From the NCBI GenBank assembly GCA_913058495.1, contig CAJXQC010000002.1, positions 62,001 through 126,000 on the forward strand: a stretch of 64,000 nt of DNA. The letters are read 5' to 3'. A program made the translations under genes and the position numbers. Within the stretch, counting starts at the first letter, position 1, and every line of letters starts with the position of its first letter. Below the pieces are notes generated by a model, which was given only the letters and a program-made list of their open reading frames with translations, was not told where the DNA came from and searched no databases. Origin of the DNA: an uncultured Balneola sp. (lineage in GTDB: Bacteria; Bacteroidota; Rhodothermia; Balneolales; Balneolaceae). This document shows, piece after piece, positions 28,000-37,306 of this stretch.

Positions 28000-28752
28000 A
28001 TGAAAAAGTCCTTATCACTTCTAATAATTTTTGCGTTTGCAACCATCTCAGTTGTAGCTCAACTATCAAGTACGGCTGACACTTATGACACTGAAAAAGG
28101 TGAATTAACTGTACACCCGGTAAATCACGGAACTGTAGCTTTCACTTTTGATGGTAAAACAATTTTCGTAGATCCATATGGTGGGGCAGATAAATTCGCT
28201 GATTTTAATGCCCCTGATCTCATTTTGATCACAGACATCCATGGTGATCACCTGAATTCAGAAACTATTACGGGATTAGATACTAAAAACACAATATTTG
28301 TAGTTCCGCAAGCTGTTGCTGATCGATTGGGAGATAATTTACAGGATCAAATTGTAGTCATAGGAAACGAAGAAACTACTACTCAAATGGGAATTCCGAT
28401 TACAGGTGTGGCCATGTATAATTTACCGGATGATGAGTCTTCCAGACACAAAAAAGGAAGAGGAAACGGCTATGTGATCGATTTTGGAGGAACGAATGTA
28501 TATCTGTCGGGAGATACCGAAGATATTCCTGAGATGAGGAATCTGGAAAATATTGACATAGCTTTTGTTTGCATGAATTTACCTTACACGATGGACATTT
28601 ACCAAGCTGCAAGTGCTGTGATCGAATTTTCCCCAACTACAATGTACCCTTATCACCATCGTGGGCAAGACATCGAAAGATTTAAAGAAATAATGTCTGT
28701 TGGCAACCCTGAAGTAAATGTGATTTTAAAAGATTGGTATCCAAGTAACTAA
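28000..28752 (+). CDS. Secreted MBL-fold metallo-hydrolase
   Basis: MKKSLSLLIIFAFATISVVAQ signal peptide; LITDIHGDHL variant metal motif; VYLSGDTEDI; MYPYHHRGQD. ORF track start 27967, Met at 28000 gives clean signal peptide. Confidence 0.83.
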   Translation: MKKSLSLLIIFAFATISVVAQLSSTADTYDTEKGELTVHPVNHGTVAFTFDGKTIFVDPYGGADKFADFNAPDLILITDIHGDHLNSETITGLDTKNTIFVVPQAVADRLGDNLQDQIVVIGNEETTTQMGIPITGVAMYNLPDDESSRHKKGRGNGYVIDFGGTNVYLSGDTEDIPEMRNLENIDIAFVCMNLPYTMDIYQAASAVIEFSPTTMYPYHHRGQDIERFKEIMSVGNPEVNVILKDWYPSN

Positions 28753-28787
28753 ATTCAATTAACAACCTATAACCATTTATCTATTCT

Positions 28788-29948
28788 ATGCTGAACTTCG
28801 AATTTCAAAATCCAACCAAAATCATTTTCGGGAAAGATCAGATCTCTAAACTTTCTTCTGAAATTCCTGAAAACTCAAAAGTGCTGATGGTTTATGGAGG
28901 CGGAAGCATTAAAAAGAACGGGGTGTATGATCAGGTAACCCAAGCTTTAAAAGAATTTGATGTTACAGAATTTGGCGGAGTTCCTGCGAACCCGGAATAC
29001 GCGGTATTATTAGAAGCTTTAGATATTATCAAAACTAAAGACATAGATTTTATACTTGCTGTAGGTGGAGGTTCCGTAATTGATGGAGTTAAATTTCTGT
29101 CAGGCGCAGCAACTTATGAAGGAGATGAACCCTGGGACATTCTTGCAAAAGGAATCAGAACTTATGAAGGATTGCCATTTGGTACCGTTTTAACTCTCCC
29201 GGCAACAGGTTCAGAAATGAATTCCGGATCTGTTATCACGCGGAAAGAAACCAAAGAAAAACGAGTTATGGGCGGGCCCGGATTATTTCCACAGTTTTCG
29301 ATTCTTGATCCACAGGTCGTTCATTCAATCCCTAAAAGACAAATAGCTAATGGTTTAGTGGATTCCTTCTCCCATGTAATTGAACAGTACATGACTTACC
29401 CGGTAGCTGCCAGACTTCAGGACAGAATTGCTGAAAGCGTTATGCAAACATTAATTGAAGTAGCTCCTAAAGTAATGGAAGATCCATCAGACTATGATTC
29501 TGCTTCTGATTTTATGTGGAGTTGTACTATGGCTTTGAACGGGTTGTTAAGAGTAGGTACTCCAAACGATTGGTCGACACATATGATGGCTCACGAATTG
29601 ACTGCCCTTTATGGAATCGATCATGCACGGACATTAGCCATTATTCATCCAAGTCAATTGAGGTATAAACTAGAAGACAAAAAGGAAAAACTTGCTCAAT
29701 ATGCGGAAAGGGTTTGGGGAATTTCAGAAGGTTCTTTAGAAGAAAAAGCGGAAGCCGGAATCAGAAAAACTGAAGAATATTTTCATTCATTAGAAATGGA
29801 TACAAAACTTTCTGAATACACTGCTGAATATGAAAAAACATCTGATATTATTAAAGAACGTTTCGAAGAGAGAAACTGGAAGGGATTGGGAGAAAAGCAG
29901 AACATAACACCTGATGACGCCAAAAAAATAGTTGAAATGAGCTATTAA
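28788..29948 (+). CDS. Iron-containing alcohol dehydrogenase (YqhD-like)
   Basis: MVYGGGSIKKNGVYDQV; AVGGGSVIDGVKF; HDLTALYGIDHARTLAIIHP-type motif (AHELTALYGIDHARTLAIIHP). Confidence 0.92.
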   Translation: MLNFEFQNPTKIIFGKDQISKLSSEIPENSKVLMVYGGGSIKKNGVYDQVTQALKEFDVTEFGGVPANPEYAVLLEALDIIKTKDIDFILAVGGGSVIDGVKFLSGAATYEGDEPWDILAKGIRTYEGLPFGTVLTLPATGSEMNSGSVITRKETKEKRVMGGPGLFPQFSILDPQVVHSIPKRQIANGLVDSFSHVIEQYMTYPVAARLQDRIAESVMQTLIEVAPKVMEDPSDYDSASDFMWSCTMALNGLLRVGTPNDWSTHMMAHELTALYGIDHARTLAIIHPSQLRYKLEDKKEKLAQYAERVWGISEGSLEEKAEAGIRKTEEYFHSLEMDTKLSEYTAEYEKTSDIIKERFEERNWKGLGEKQNITPDDAKKIVEMSY

Positions 29949-30148
29949 CTTATTGACTATATACACATGTTAAATAATTTCAGTTGCTATTCAATTTTTA
30001 CGAGTAACCGATCAATGCAGAAATTAAATTGAGCAACTTTTACTAAAGTTTGCTCGTGTAAAGTTAAAAAAGACGTAATTTTGCACAATTTTATGAGCTC
30101 AGAGTAATTATATATCTTTAAGCTTAATTCATCTGCATACATTTTTAT

Positions 30149-32560
30149 ATGAGGGAACTGCTACTACTAAGCATATTTATTGGGTTGTCATCAATAGCAA
30201 ACGCTCAAACCATTACGGTTACGGATAACACAACCGGACTACCGATTGAATTTGCTACCATTTACGATGGTAAAAATCAGATATCAGCTATAACAGATAT
30301 TCAGGGACAGGCTGATGTTTCAGCGTTTAAAGACTCTGAAATTATTTCTATTCGCTATGTCGGATACAGAGAAAAAATGTACAAATTCAAAGAGCTTGAA
30401 GAACTGAAATTCATGGTGACTCTATCTCCTTCTGATATTGCGCTTAATGAAGTTGTAGTGTCTGCTTCTCACTGGAAACAGGAAACCAGAGAAGTTCCAT
30501 TGAAAGTAACATCCATTAGTCCTGAAAATATTCAGCTTCAAAACCCTCAAACCGCGGCAGATTTACTAACAGTTTCAGGGGAAGTCTTTGTTCAAAAAAG
30601 TCAACTTGGTGGCGGCAGCCCAATGATTAGAGGATTTGCTACCAATCGGGTTCTTATTGCTGTAGACGGAGTTCGAATGAACACAGCTATATTCAGAAGC
30701 GGAAATGTTCATAATGTTATATCTCTGGATCCCTTTGCGATTCAAAATACGGAGATCATATTTGGACCGGGGTCAGTAATTTACGGAAGTGATGCAATCG
30801 GGGGTGTTATGAGTTTTTATACCTCAAAACCCGTTTTCTCAACCAATAGTGATTTATACGCTAAAGGTAATAGTACTGCCAGAGCTTCATCTGCAAATAA
30901 TGAGCGAACTGTTCATGTTGATGTAAATTTAGGCCGTGAAAAATTTGCCTCCCTCTCTAGTATCAGCTATTCAGATTTTGATGATCTGAAAATTGGTGCC
31001 AACGGTCCTAATGAATACCTGAGAACTTTTGAGGTAACACAGGATCAAAATGGTGATTCTGTAATTTCAAATTCTAATCCAAGAGTGCTTACCCCCACCA
31101 GATTCAATCAATTGAATTTGATGCAGAAACTTCGTTATTCCCCTAACGAAAGTTGGGACATAAATTTTGGCTTTCACTATTCCGAATCTTCAGATCTGGA
31201 TCGTTTTGACCGCCTTACTCTTATTAATGACAATGGAGAACCTAGTTATGCAGAATGGTATTACGGCCCTCAAATTTGGCAAATGAATAACCTCAATATT
31301 CTTCGAAAATCTGAAGGAAAATTCTTTGATCAGGCTAGTCTTACACTTTCACAACAGTATTTCAGAGAAAGCAGACATACCCGACGATTTCAATCTAACC
31401 AAAAGGTATCAAGAGAAGAAAATGTAGATGTTTTTACACTGAATTTGGATCTTGAAAAAAACATAAACACAGCAAACAGAATTTTTTACGGTGGCGAAGT
31501 TGTATTGAATAATATTTCTTCATTCGGATTTAATGAAAATATTGAAAACAACACCACTACTCCAACTTCAACCCGATACCCTGACGGATCAGATTGGAAT
31601 TCATTTTCCGGTTACATCAGCCATAGATTAAAGTTCTCTGAAAAGATAAACATTCAAAGTGGTCTCCGTTACAGCCACTTCTTTCTTGATGCTACTTTCG
31701 ATCAAACTTATTATCCGGTTCCATTTAATGATATATCTATAGATGAAGGTGCTTTTACAGGTAGCTTAGGCTTGGTGTATTCATTTGATGAAAGCTTACA
31801 AGTAAATGCGAATTTATCGACGGGCTACAGGGCACCAAATATAGATGATGCCGCTAAAGTATTTGATTCTGAACCCGGGTCAGTAGTTGTACCTAACTCA
31901 AACCTTAAACCTGAGTATGCTTATAACGCTGATCTTGGATTCACCAAAGTATTTAGTGACATAGTAAAGATTAACTTAACCGGCTATTATACGATATTAA
32001 AAGATGCTCTTATCCGCAGAGATTTTATGATAAATGGTCAGGACAGTATTCAATATGATGGGAGATTAAGTAGAGTACAAGCAATTCAGAATTCTGCTCA
32101 AGCTCGGGTTTATGGTTTACAAGCGGGTTTAAAATTAGAGCTCCCGTCAGGATTCCGATTTTCCAGTCAAATCAATATACAGGAAGGTGAAGAAGAACAA
32201 GAGGATGGCACATATGCCCCACTCCGACATGCTGCTCCTACTTTTGGAGAAACTCATCTAAGTTATATCTACGATAAATTAGAAATAGATGTATATGCTG
32301 AATATAATGGTGAACTTTCTAACTCAGAACTCGCACCATCCGAAAAAGGTAAAGCTTACCTATATGCAAAAGATAAAAATGAAAACCCCTACTCACCAAG
32401 TTGGTATACTTTAAATCTGAATTCCGCTTACCAAATAAATTCCACCGTAAAATTAAGTGCTGGCGTTGATAACATTACCGACCAAAGATATCGTCCATAT
32501 TCATCAGGAATAGCAGCACCCGGAAGAAACTTTTTTATAGCAGTTCGAGCGAATTTCTAA
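30149..32560 (+). CDS. TonB-dependent outer membrane receptor
   Basis: N-terminal carboxypeptidase-like region, plug (GGGSPMIRGFATNRVLIAVDGVRMNTAIFRSGN...IFGPGSVIYGSDAIGGVMSF), C-terminal beta-barrel ending ...NFFIAVRANF. Confidence 0.92.
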   Translation: MRELLLLSIFIGLSSIANAQTITVTDNTTGLPIEFATIYDGKNQISAITDIQGQADVSAFKDSEIISIRYVGYREKMYKFKELEELKFMVTLSPSDIALNEVVVSASHWKQETREVPLKVTSISPENIQLQNPQTAADLLTVSGEVFVQKSQLGGGSPMIRGFATNRVLIAVDGVRMNTAIFRSGNVHNVISLDPFAIQNTEIIFGPGSVIYGSDAIGGVMSFYTSKPVFSTNSDLYAKGNSTARASSANNERTVHVDVNLGREKFASLSSISYSDFDDLKIGANGPNEYLRTFEVTQDQNGDSVISNSNPRVLTPTRFNQLNLMQKLRYSPNESWDINFGFHYSESSDLDRFDRLTLINDNGEPSYAEWYYGPQIWQMNNLNILRKSEGKFFDQASLTLSQQYFRESRHTRRFQSNQKVSREENVDVFTLNLDLEKNINTANRIFYGGEVVLNNISSFGFNENIENNTTTPTSTRYPDGSDWNSFSGYISHRLKFSEKINIQSGLRYSHFFLDATFDQTYYPVPFNDISIDEGAFTGSLGLVYSFDESLQVNANLSTGYRAPNIDDAAKVFDSEPGSVVVPNSNLKPEYAYNADLGFTKVFSDIVKINLTGYYTILKDALIRRDFMINGQDSIQYDGRLSRVQAIQNSAQARVYGLQAGLKLELPSGFRFSSQINIQEGEEEQEDGTYAPLRHAAPTFGETHLSYIYDKLEIDVYAEYNGELSNSELAPSEKGKAYLYAKDKNENPYSPSWYTLNLNSAYQINSTVKLSAGVDNITDQRYRPYSSGIAAPGRNFFIAVRANF

Positions 32561-32566
32561 ATTTAG

Positions 32567-33268
32567 TCAGGCTTTTATCCAATCGATCAAAGTTTCAAAA
32601 TCATCAAAGACCAGATCTGCTAATTTCTCGCTCTCTTTAGCTGGGTTTGAAGTATACCAGGCTACTTTCCAACCTGCAGCTTTTCCACCTTGCACATCTG
32701 AAGTAAGAGAGTCTCCTACGTATAAGATATCTGATCTGTCTAGTCCTACAAGTTCAGTACTATAATCAAAGATCTTTGGATGGGGTTTCATAACTCCCAC
32801 TTCTTCAGAAATAACTATCTGAGAAACCATTTCTTCAAACCCAAATTGCTTGATCTTCATCCACTGTGTTTCGGCGAAACCATTTGTGATAATGCCAACA
32901 TCATATTTTGATCTGATTCTATCGAATGCTTCTTTCGCACCTTCGATCCACTCCCAATGATTTCGGTAGTAATTCATATACACTTTCCCGGCTTCTTCAT
33001 ACAACGAAGAATTAATTCCAAGCTCAATGAAGGTTTCTTCAAATCTTCTGCGGTGGAGAATATGCCTGTCGATCTCTCCTCTCCCATATTCTTCCCAAAG
33101 CCCCTTATTAATTTTATGATAAGTTGATTTAAGTTCGTCTAGCGAAATGTCATTAAATTCTTCAAAATGACTATGGATATCTTTAAGTCCGTTTTGTTCT
33201 GCCTTTTTGTGATCTAAAAGAGTGTCATCTAAGTCGAAATAAATAAATTTTGGTCTAAGCTCTGACAA
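32567..33268 (-). CDS. HAD hydrolase, YjjG-type noncanonical pyrimidine nucleotidase
   Basis: YFDLDDTLLDH; IITNGFAETQWMKIKQFGF; YVGDSLTSDVQGGKAAGW. Confidence 0.87.
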   Translation of the reverse strand: MSELRPKFIYFDLDDTLLDHKKAEQNGLKDIHSHFEEFNDISLDELKSTYHKINKGLWEEYGRGEIDRHILHRRRFEETFIELGINSSLYEEAGKVYMNYYRNHWEWIEGAKEAFDRIRSKYDVGIITNGFAETQWMKIKQFGFEEMVSQIVISEEVGVMKPHPKIFDYSTELVGLDRSDILYVGDSLTSDVQGGKAAGWKVAWYTSNPAKESEKLADLVFDDFETLIDWIKA

Positions 33269-33359
33269 TGGAATGATTTTTGATTAATGTAATAATGAAT
33301 GAACCAAAATAAATTTAGGCTCGTAAGCGGGCTTAAGTTAAACAACTAAATACAAAATC

Positions 33360-33950
33360 ATGAAAGGTAAATTAATTATAGGGCTTGTTGTTGTAGGCTT
33401 ACTCGTTTTTTTTGGAATAAGCGTCAATAACGGATTGGTAGAGAAAGAAGAAGCAGTTGAGGGAGCTTGGGCTCAGGTTGAAAATCAATATCAAAGAAGA
33501 GCAGACTTGATACCAAACTTGGTAAATACAGTAAAGGGAGCAGCAAACTTTGAGCAAGAAACATTGACTTCAGTTATAGAAGCAAGAAGCAAAGCAACTT
33601 CTGTAAATATTAGTGCCGGCGATCTTAGTGATCCTGCAAAATTTCAACAGTTCCAACAGGCACAAGGTGAGTTAAGCGGAGCATTATCCCGATTATTGGT
33701 TTCTGTTGAGCGCTATCCTGAGTTGAAGGCAAATTCTAATTTCAGAGATTTACAAAGCCAGTTAGAAGGTACTGAAAACAGAATTTCTACTGAGCGTAAA
33801 CGATTTAATGATACAGCTCAGAATTACAATAGTTCTATCAGGAAATTCCCTACAAGTATCTTTGCTTCTATCGGTGGATTTGAAAGAAAGGCTTATTTCG
33901 AAGCAGATCAGGGTGCAGAAAACGCTCCAACCGTAGATTTTGGTAATTGA
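33360..33950 (+). CDS. LemA family protein
   Basis: N-terminal TM; EGAWAQVENQYQRRADLIPNLVNTVKGAA; RFNDTAQNYNSSIRKFPTSIFASI. Confidence 0.95.
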   Translation: MKGKLIIGLVVVGLLVFFGISVNNGLVEKEEAVEGAWAQVENQYQRRADLIPNLVNTVKGAANFEQETLTSVIEARSKATSVNISAGDLSDPAKFQQFQQAQGELSGALSRLLVSVERYPELKANSNFRDLQSQLEGTENRISTERKRFNDTAQNYNSSIRKFPTSIFASIGGFERKAYFEADQGAENAPTVDFGN

Positions 33951-33966
33951 AAAGACACAAGAACTA

Positions 33967-34018
33967 AGACATAAGATGTAAGATGTAAGACATCAGAACA
34001 ATCTTACATCTTATGTCT
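33967..34018. repeat. Perfect 18-bp inverted repeat with 16-nt loop
   Basis: agacataagatgtaagat (33967-33984) / atcttacatcttatgtct (34001-34018). Confidence 0.85.
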
Positions 34019-34038
34019 AATATCTCACTACTATTCCC

Positions 34039-34488
34039 ATGAAAGAATTCCTTAACGAAGATCAAGAGAAAGCAGTAATCCGTGCAATCAGGGAGGCCGA
34101 AACATCTTCTTCCGGAGAAATCCGTGTACACTTAGAAGCTAAATGCGGTAAAGAAGATCCTATTGAAAGAGCAAAGGAAGTTTTTGCAGAACTCAATATG
34201 CATGAAACAGAACTGCGAAACGGGACCATCATCTATGTAGCTTCCGAAGATCATAAAATTGCAATTTGGGGAGATGAAGGAATCCATTCAAAAGTTGGAC
34301 AGAATTTCTGGGATGACGAGCTTGAACTCCTTACCAAATATTTCATGGCTGATGATTATGAAACAGGTTTAAGAGAAGCTGTTCTGAAAATAGGTGACAA
34401 ATTAAGTGAATTTTTTCCCTATCAAGGTGAAGATGACATCAATGAATTGCCGGATGATATAAGTTATGGAGATAATAAAGATGCGTAA
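34039..34488 (+). CDS. TPM domain protein (cytoplasmic form)
   Basis: IRAIREAETSSSGEIRVHLEAKC...ERAKEVFAEL...NGTIIYVASEDHKIAIWGDEGIH. Confidence 0.85.
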   Translation: MKEFLNEDQEKAVIRAIREAETSSSGEIRVHLEAKCGKEDPIERAKEVFAELNMHETELRNGTIIYVASEDHKIAIWGDEGIHSKVGQNFWDDELELLTKYFMADDYETGLREAVLKIGDKLSEFFPYQGEDDINELPDDISYGDNKDA

Positions 34489-35269
34489 ATTATTTTTAGT
34501 TATAACGATCTTATTTATCTCATTGAGTGCTTTAGGTCAGGATATTCTTCCTGAGCGCGCACAAGGAATGGTTAACGATTATGCCAATATGCTTTCAAGT
34601 TCTGAGGTTAACAGACTTGAGCAAAAACTCCGAAATTATAGAGACACCACAACGAATGTAATCGCTATAGCTACCATTGAATCGCTTGATGGTAACGCGA
34701 TACAACCTCTTGCAACTGAAACTTTTTCGAAATGGAAAATGTGGGAAGGGGATCGATACAACGGGGTTTTAATACTAATTTCAGAAACAGATCAGGAAAT
34801 TTGGATCGAGGTTGGTTATGGACTTGAAGGAGCAATCCCCGACGTCATGGCAAATCGTGTCTATGAAAACATACTTCGACCAAATTTTAGAAATGGAGAT
34901 GTATACAGTGGCTTAGACAGAGCTATTGATGCACTCATTGCACTTGCTGCCGGCGAGTTTGAAGGTGTACCTGAATTACAGTCTAATTCAAACGATGGTT
35001 CATTTCCTGTAGAAATAGTCATTTTTATAATTGTGATCATCTTTGTTCTTATAAGAAAAGGAAGAGGCGGTAATCACGGTGGAGGAAAAAGAACACTAAG
35101 TGCCGGTGAAGTTCTCTTTTGGGGAAGTTTATTAGGTGGTGGACCACGAAGAGGTAGTGGTGGCTCGTCATTCGGAGGCGGTTTTGGTTCCGGAGGAGGC
35201 GGGTTCGGTGGCTTCAGCGGAGGTGGCGGATTCGGTTCCGGAGGCGGTGGTGCCGGTGGAGGCTGGTAG
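34466..35269 (+). CDS. TPM domain protein, signal peptide and Gly-rich C-terminus
   Basis: VNDYANMLSSSEVNRLEQKL; WIEVGYGLEGAIPD; Gly-rich tail GGGFGSGGGGFGGFSGGGG. Confidence 0.92.
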   Translation: MEIIKMRKLFLVITILFISLSALGQDILPERAQGMVNDYANMLSSSEVNRLEQKLRNYRDTTTNVIAIATIESLDGNAIQPLATETFSKWKMWEGDRYNGVLILISETDQEIWIEVGYGLEGAIPDVMANRVYENILRPNFRNGDVYSGLDRAIDALIALAAGEFEGVPELQSNSNDGSFPVEIVIFIIVIIFVLIRKGRGGNHGGGKRTLSAGEVLFWGSLLGGGPRRGSGGSSFGGGFGSGGGGFGGFSGGGGFGSGGGGAGGGW

Positions 35270-35271
35270 CG

Positions 35272-35288
35272 CCAAGCCTTCGGCTTGG
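35272..35288. terminator. C(UUCG)G-capped hairpin ccaagccttcggcttgg in convergent spacer
   Basis: Perfect stem with TTCG tetraloop directly after the TPM stop codon; no clean T tract. Confidence 0.4.
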
Positions 35289-35453
35289 AATTAGGAATGT
35301 AGAATTTAAAATTAAGAATTCTTTGTGATTTCGAATTAAAACAGAGCCTGTAGAATATTAAAGGTCTCTCTCAGCAATGTTTAGATTTCTCCCATCGGTC
35401 GAAATGACAAATCTAATTCTTAATTTTCCATTTTGAATTTTTAATTCCTAATT
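35289..35453. repeat. Intergenic AT-rich inverted-repeat element (MITE/REP-like candidate)
   Basis: gaattaggaat...aaaattaagaatt near 35287-35321 and its approximate reverse complement aattcttaatttt...attcctaattc at 35417-35453. Confidence 0.45.
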
Positions 35454-36674
35454 CTAAAGTGCTTGCTCCAGATCAGCAATAATATCATCAGCACTTTCAA
35501 TTCCGACTGACAATCTCACCAATCCATCCGAGAGACCCGCGTCACACCGCAGCTGCTCGTCAACAACAGAATGTGTCATTGAAGCAGGATGCTGTATTAA
35601 GGTGTCTACTGTTCCTAAGCTTACAGCCAGAGTACAAAGCTTAACATTATTCATCAGAGATTTTCCCGCTTCCAAACCATCTTTCAATTCGAAAGAAATC
35701 ACTCCACCGAAACCCTTTGTCATAATTGAGCTGGCAAGAGAATGTTGGGCATGAGATTCCAAACCGGGATACCAAACTGTTTCTACATTTGGATGTGACT
35801 CTAAAAATTCAGCGACTTTCATCGCATTTGAAGAGTGCTTTTCCATCCGTAAAGCAAGCGTTTTAACTCCATTCAATGTTATCCAGGCATCCATAGGACC
35901 AGAGATCCCTCCTAGATTTTTTCTGAACAGATAGACACCGGTTTCATCTAATAATTCATTCTTTGCCACCAATGCTCCGCCAATAATTGTTCCATGTCCA
36001 CCCATATACTTTGTAGTGGAGTGAACAACAACATCAGCGCCAAATTTCAGCGGCTGCAAATGATAAGGAGTAGCAAAAGTATTATCAACCATAACCAAAG
36101 CGCCATGTTCTTTAGCCAGTTTTGAGATTGCTTCAATATCGCTCACTTTCATAGTTGGGTTAGCGATACTTTCTAAATATATAAGTGCGGTATCAGGATT
36201 TTTCTTCAATTCCATTTCCAACAGGAATAGATCTGTCATATCAATAAAAGAAGTGCTCATCCCAAGCATTTCAGTTTCTTCTTTTAAGAATTGACTGGTG
36301 CAACCATAAAGTGCATCCTGAGCAATAATATGCTTTCCTTTAGCAATACTGATTATTCCTGTAGTTATAGCAGCCATACCACTTCCGAAAGCTACACCCG
36401 AAAAAGATTTCGAATTTTCCATTCCATAGGTTTCCAGCTCACAAATAGCACGTTCTAAATGCTCAACCGTTGGATTTCCTAATCTTGAATAAATATGAGA
36501 AGCTCCTCCTTCTTCATGGGCGAAAGCTTTTGATCCTTCATCAACATTCTTAAATACGAAAGTAGAAGTCTGATAAATTGGTGTGGTATGCGAACCATAT
36601 TGATCCTTTTTTCCGGATCCGGCATGTACTGCACTTGATTCAAATGAAAGTTGTTTAGCTTTTGTGTCTATCAT
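35454..36674 (-). CDS. Methionine gamma-lyase-like trans-sulfuration PLP enzyme
   Basis: SSAVHAGSGKKDQYGSHTTPIYQTSTF; ALYGCTSQFL (Cys motif typical of methionine gamma-lyase); VVHSTTKYMGGHGTIIGG. Confidence 0.85.
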   Translation of the reverse strand: MIDTKAKQLSFESSAVHAGSGKKDQYGSHTTPIYQTSTFVFKNVDEGSKAFAHEEGGASHIYSRLGNPTVEHLERAICELETYGMENSKSFSGVAFGSGMAAITTGIISIAKGKHIIAQDALYGCTSQFLKEETEMLGMSTSFIDMTDLFLLEMELKKNPDTALIYLESIANPTMKVSDIEAISKLAKEHGALVMVDNTFATPYHLQPLKFGADVVVHSTTKYMGGHGTIIGGALVAKNELLDETGVYLFRKNLGGISGPMDAWITLNGVKTLALRMEKHSSNAMKVAEFLESHPNVETVWYPGLESHAQHSLASSIMTKGFGGVISFELKDGLEAGKSLMNNVKLCTLAVSLGTVDTLIQHPASMTHSVVDEQLRCDAGLSDGLVRLSVGIESADDIIADLEQAL

Positions 36675-37132
36675 AATACTGGAATCACTGTTTCGTCTTT
36701 AATGGTATTTAATACAATATTGGTATGAAGCCTTTGCACATCAGGTAATGTTGTGAGCTTTGTTCTCATCAACTGCTCATAATCTTTGGTGTCTTTAGCT
36801 ACAACATGAAGTAAAAAATCTCCTTCACCTGTTGTATTGTAGCAAGCTAATATTTCAGGAATTGCTTTAACTGCTGAAGTAAACTCTTTCATTCGGTTTA
36901 ACTGGTGCGCACTTAATGTAACTGTGACAAAAACCGTAAGTCCTTTTTCAACCGCTTCACGATTTATCTTAGCAGAGTATCCTTCAATTACTCCATCTCG
37001 TTCCAAACGCTTTACACGCTCAAGAGTAGGAGTAGTAGTTAACCCTATTCTGGAAGCAAGTTCATTATTAGCTATTCTCCCTTCTTTTTGAAGGATATCC
37101 ACTATTTTAAGATCCGTTGTGTCCAGCTTCAT
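36671..37132 (-). CDS. Lrp/AsnC family transcriptional regulator
   Basis: LKIVDILQKEGRIANNELASRIGLTTTPTLERVKRLERDGVIEGYSAKIN. Confidence 0.93.
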   Translation of the reverse strand: MKLDTTDLKIVDILQKEGRIANNELASRIGLTTTPTLERVKRLERDGVIEGYSAKINREAVEKGLTVFVTVTLSAHQLNRMKEFTSAVKAIPEILACYNTTGEGDFLLHVVAKDTKDYEQLMRTKLTTLPDVQRLHTNIVLNTIKDETVIPVL

Positions 37133-37250
37133 GGTATTATTTGGTTGAATTAACCTAATATTTTACTATTCATTAAATATAATGCTATGTATTAAGAAAT
37201 CCGAAGAATAATATTCTAAATTTATAATTTATGCAGAATATTAAACTAAA

Positions 37251-37282
37251 AAAGCCCCTCAAGAATTAACCTGAAGGGCTTT
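37251..37282 (-). terminator. Rho-independent terminator downstream of FadE-like gene
   Basis: aaagccc...gggcttt with T-rich flank on minus strand. Confidence 0.65.
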
Positions 37283-37306
37283 AGATGTAGAGTAAAAATC
37301 AGACAG

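Noticed and set aside
35100-35269. GGC/GGT-rich low-complexity stretch
   Set aside because: Normal Gly-rich C-terminus of TPM-domain proteins.
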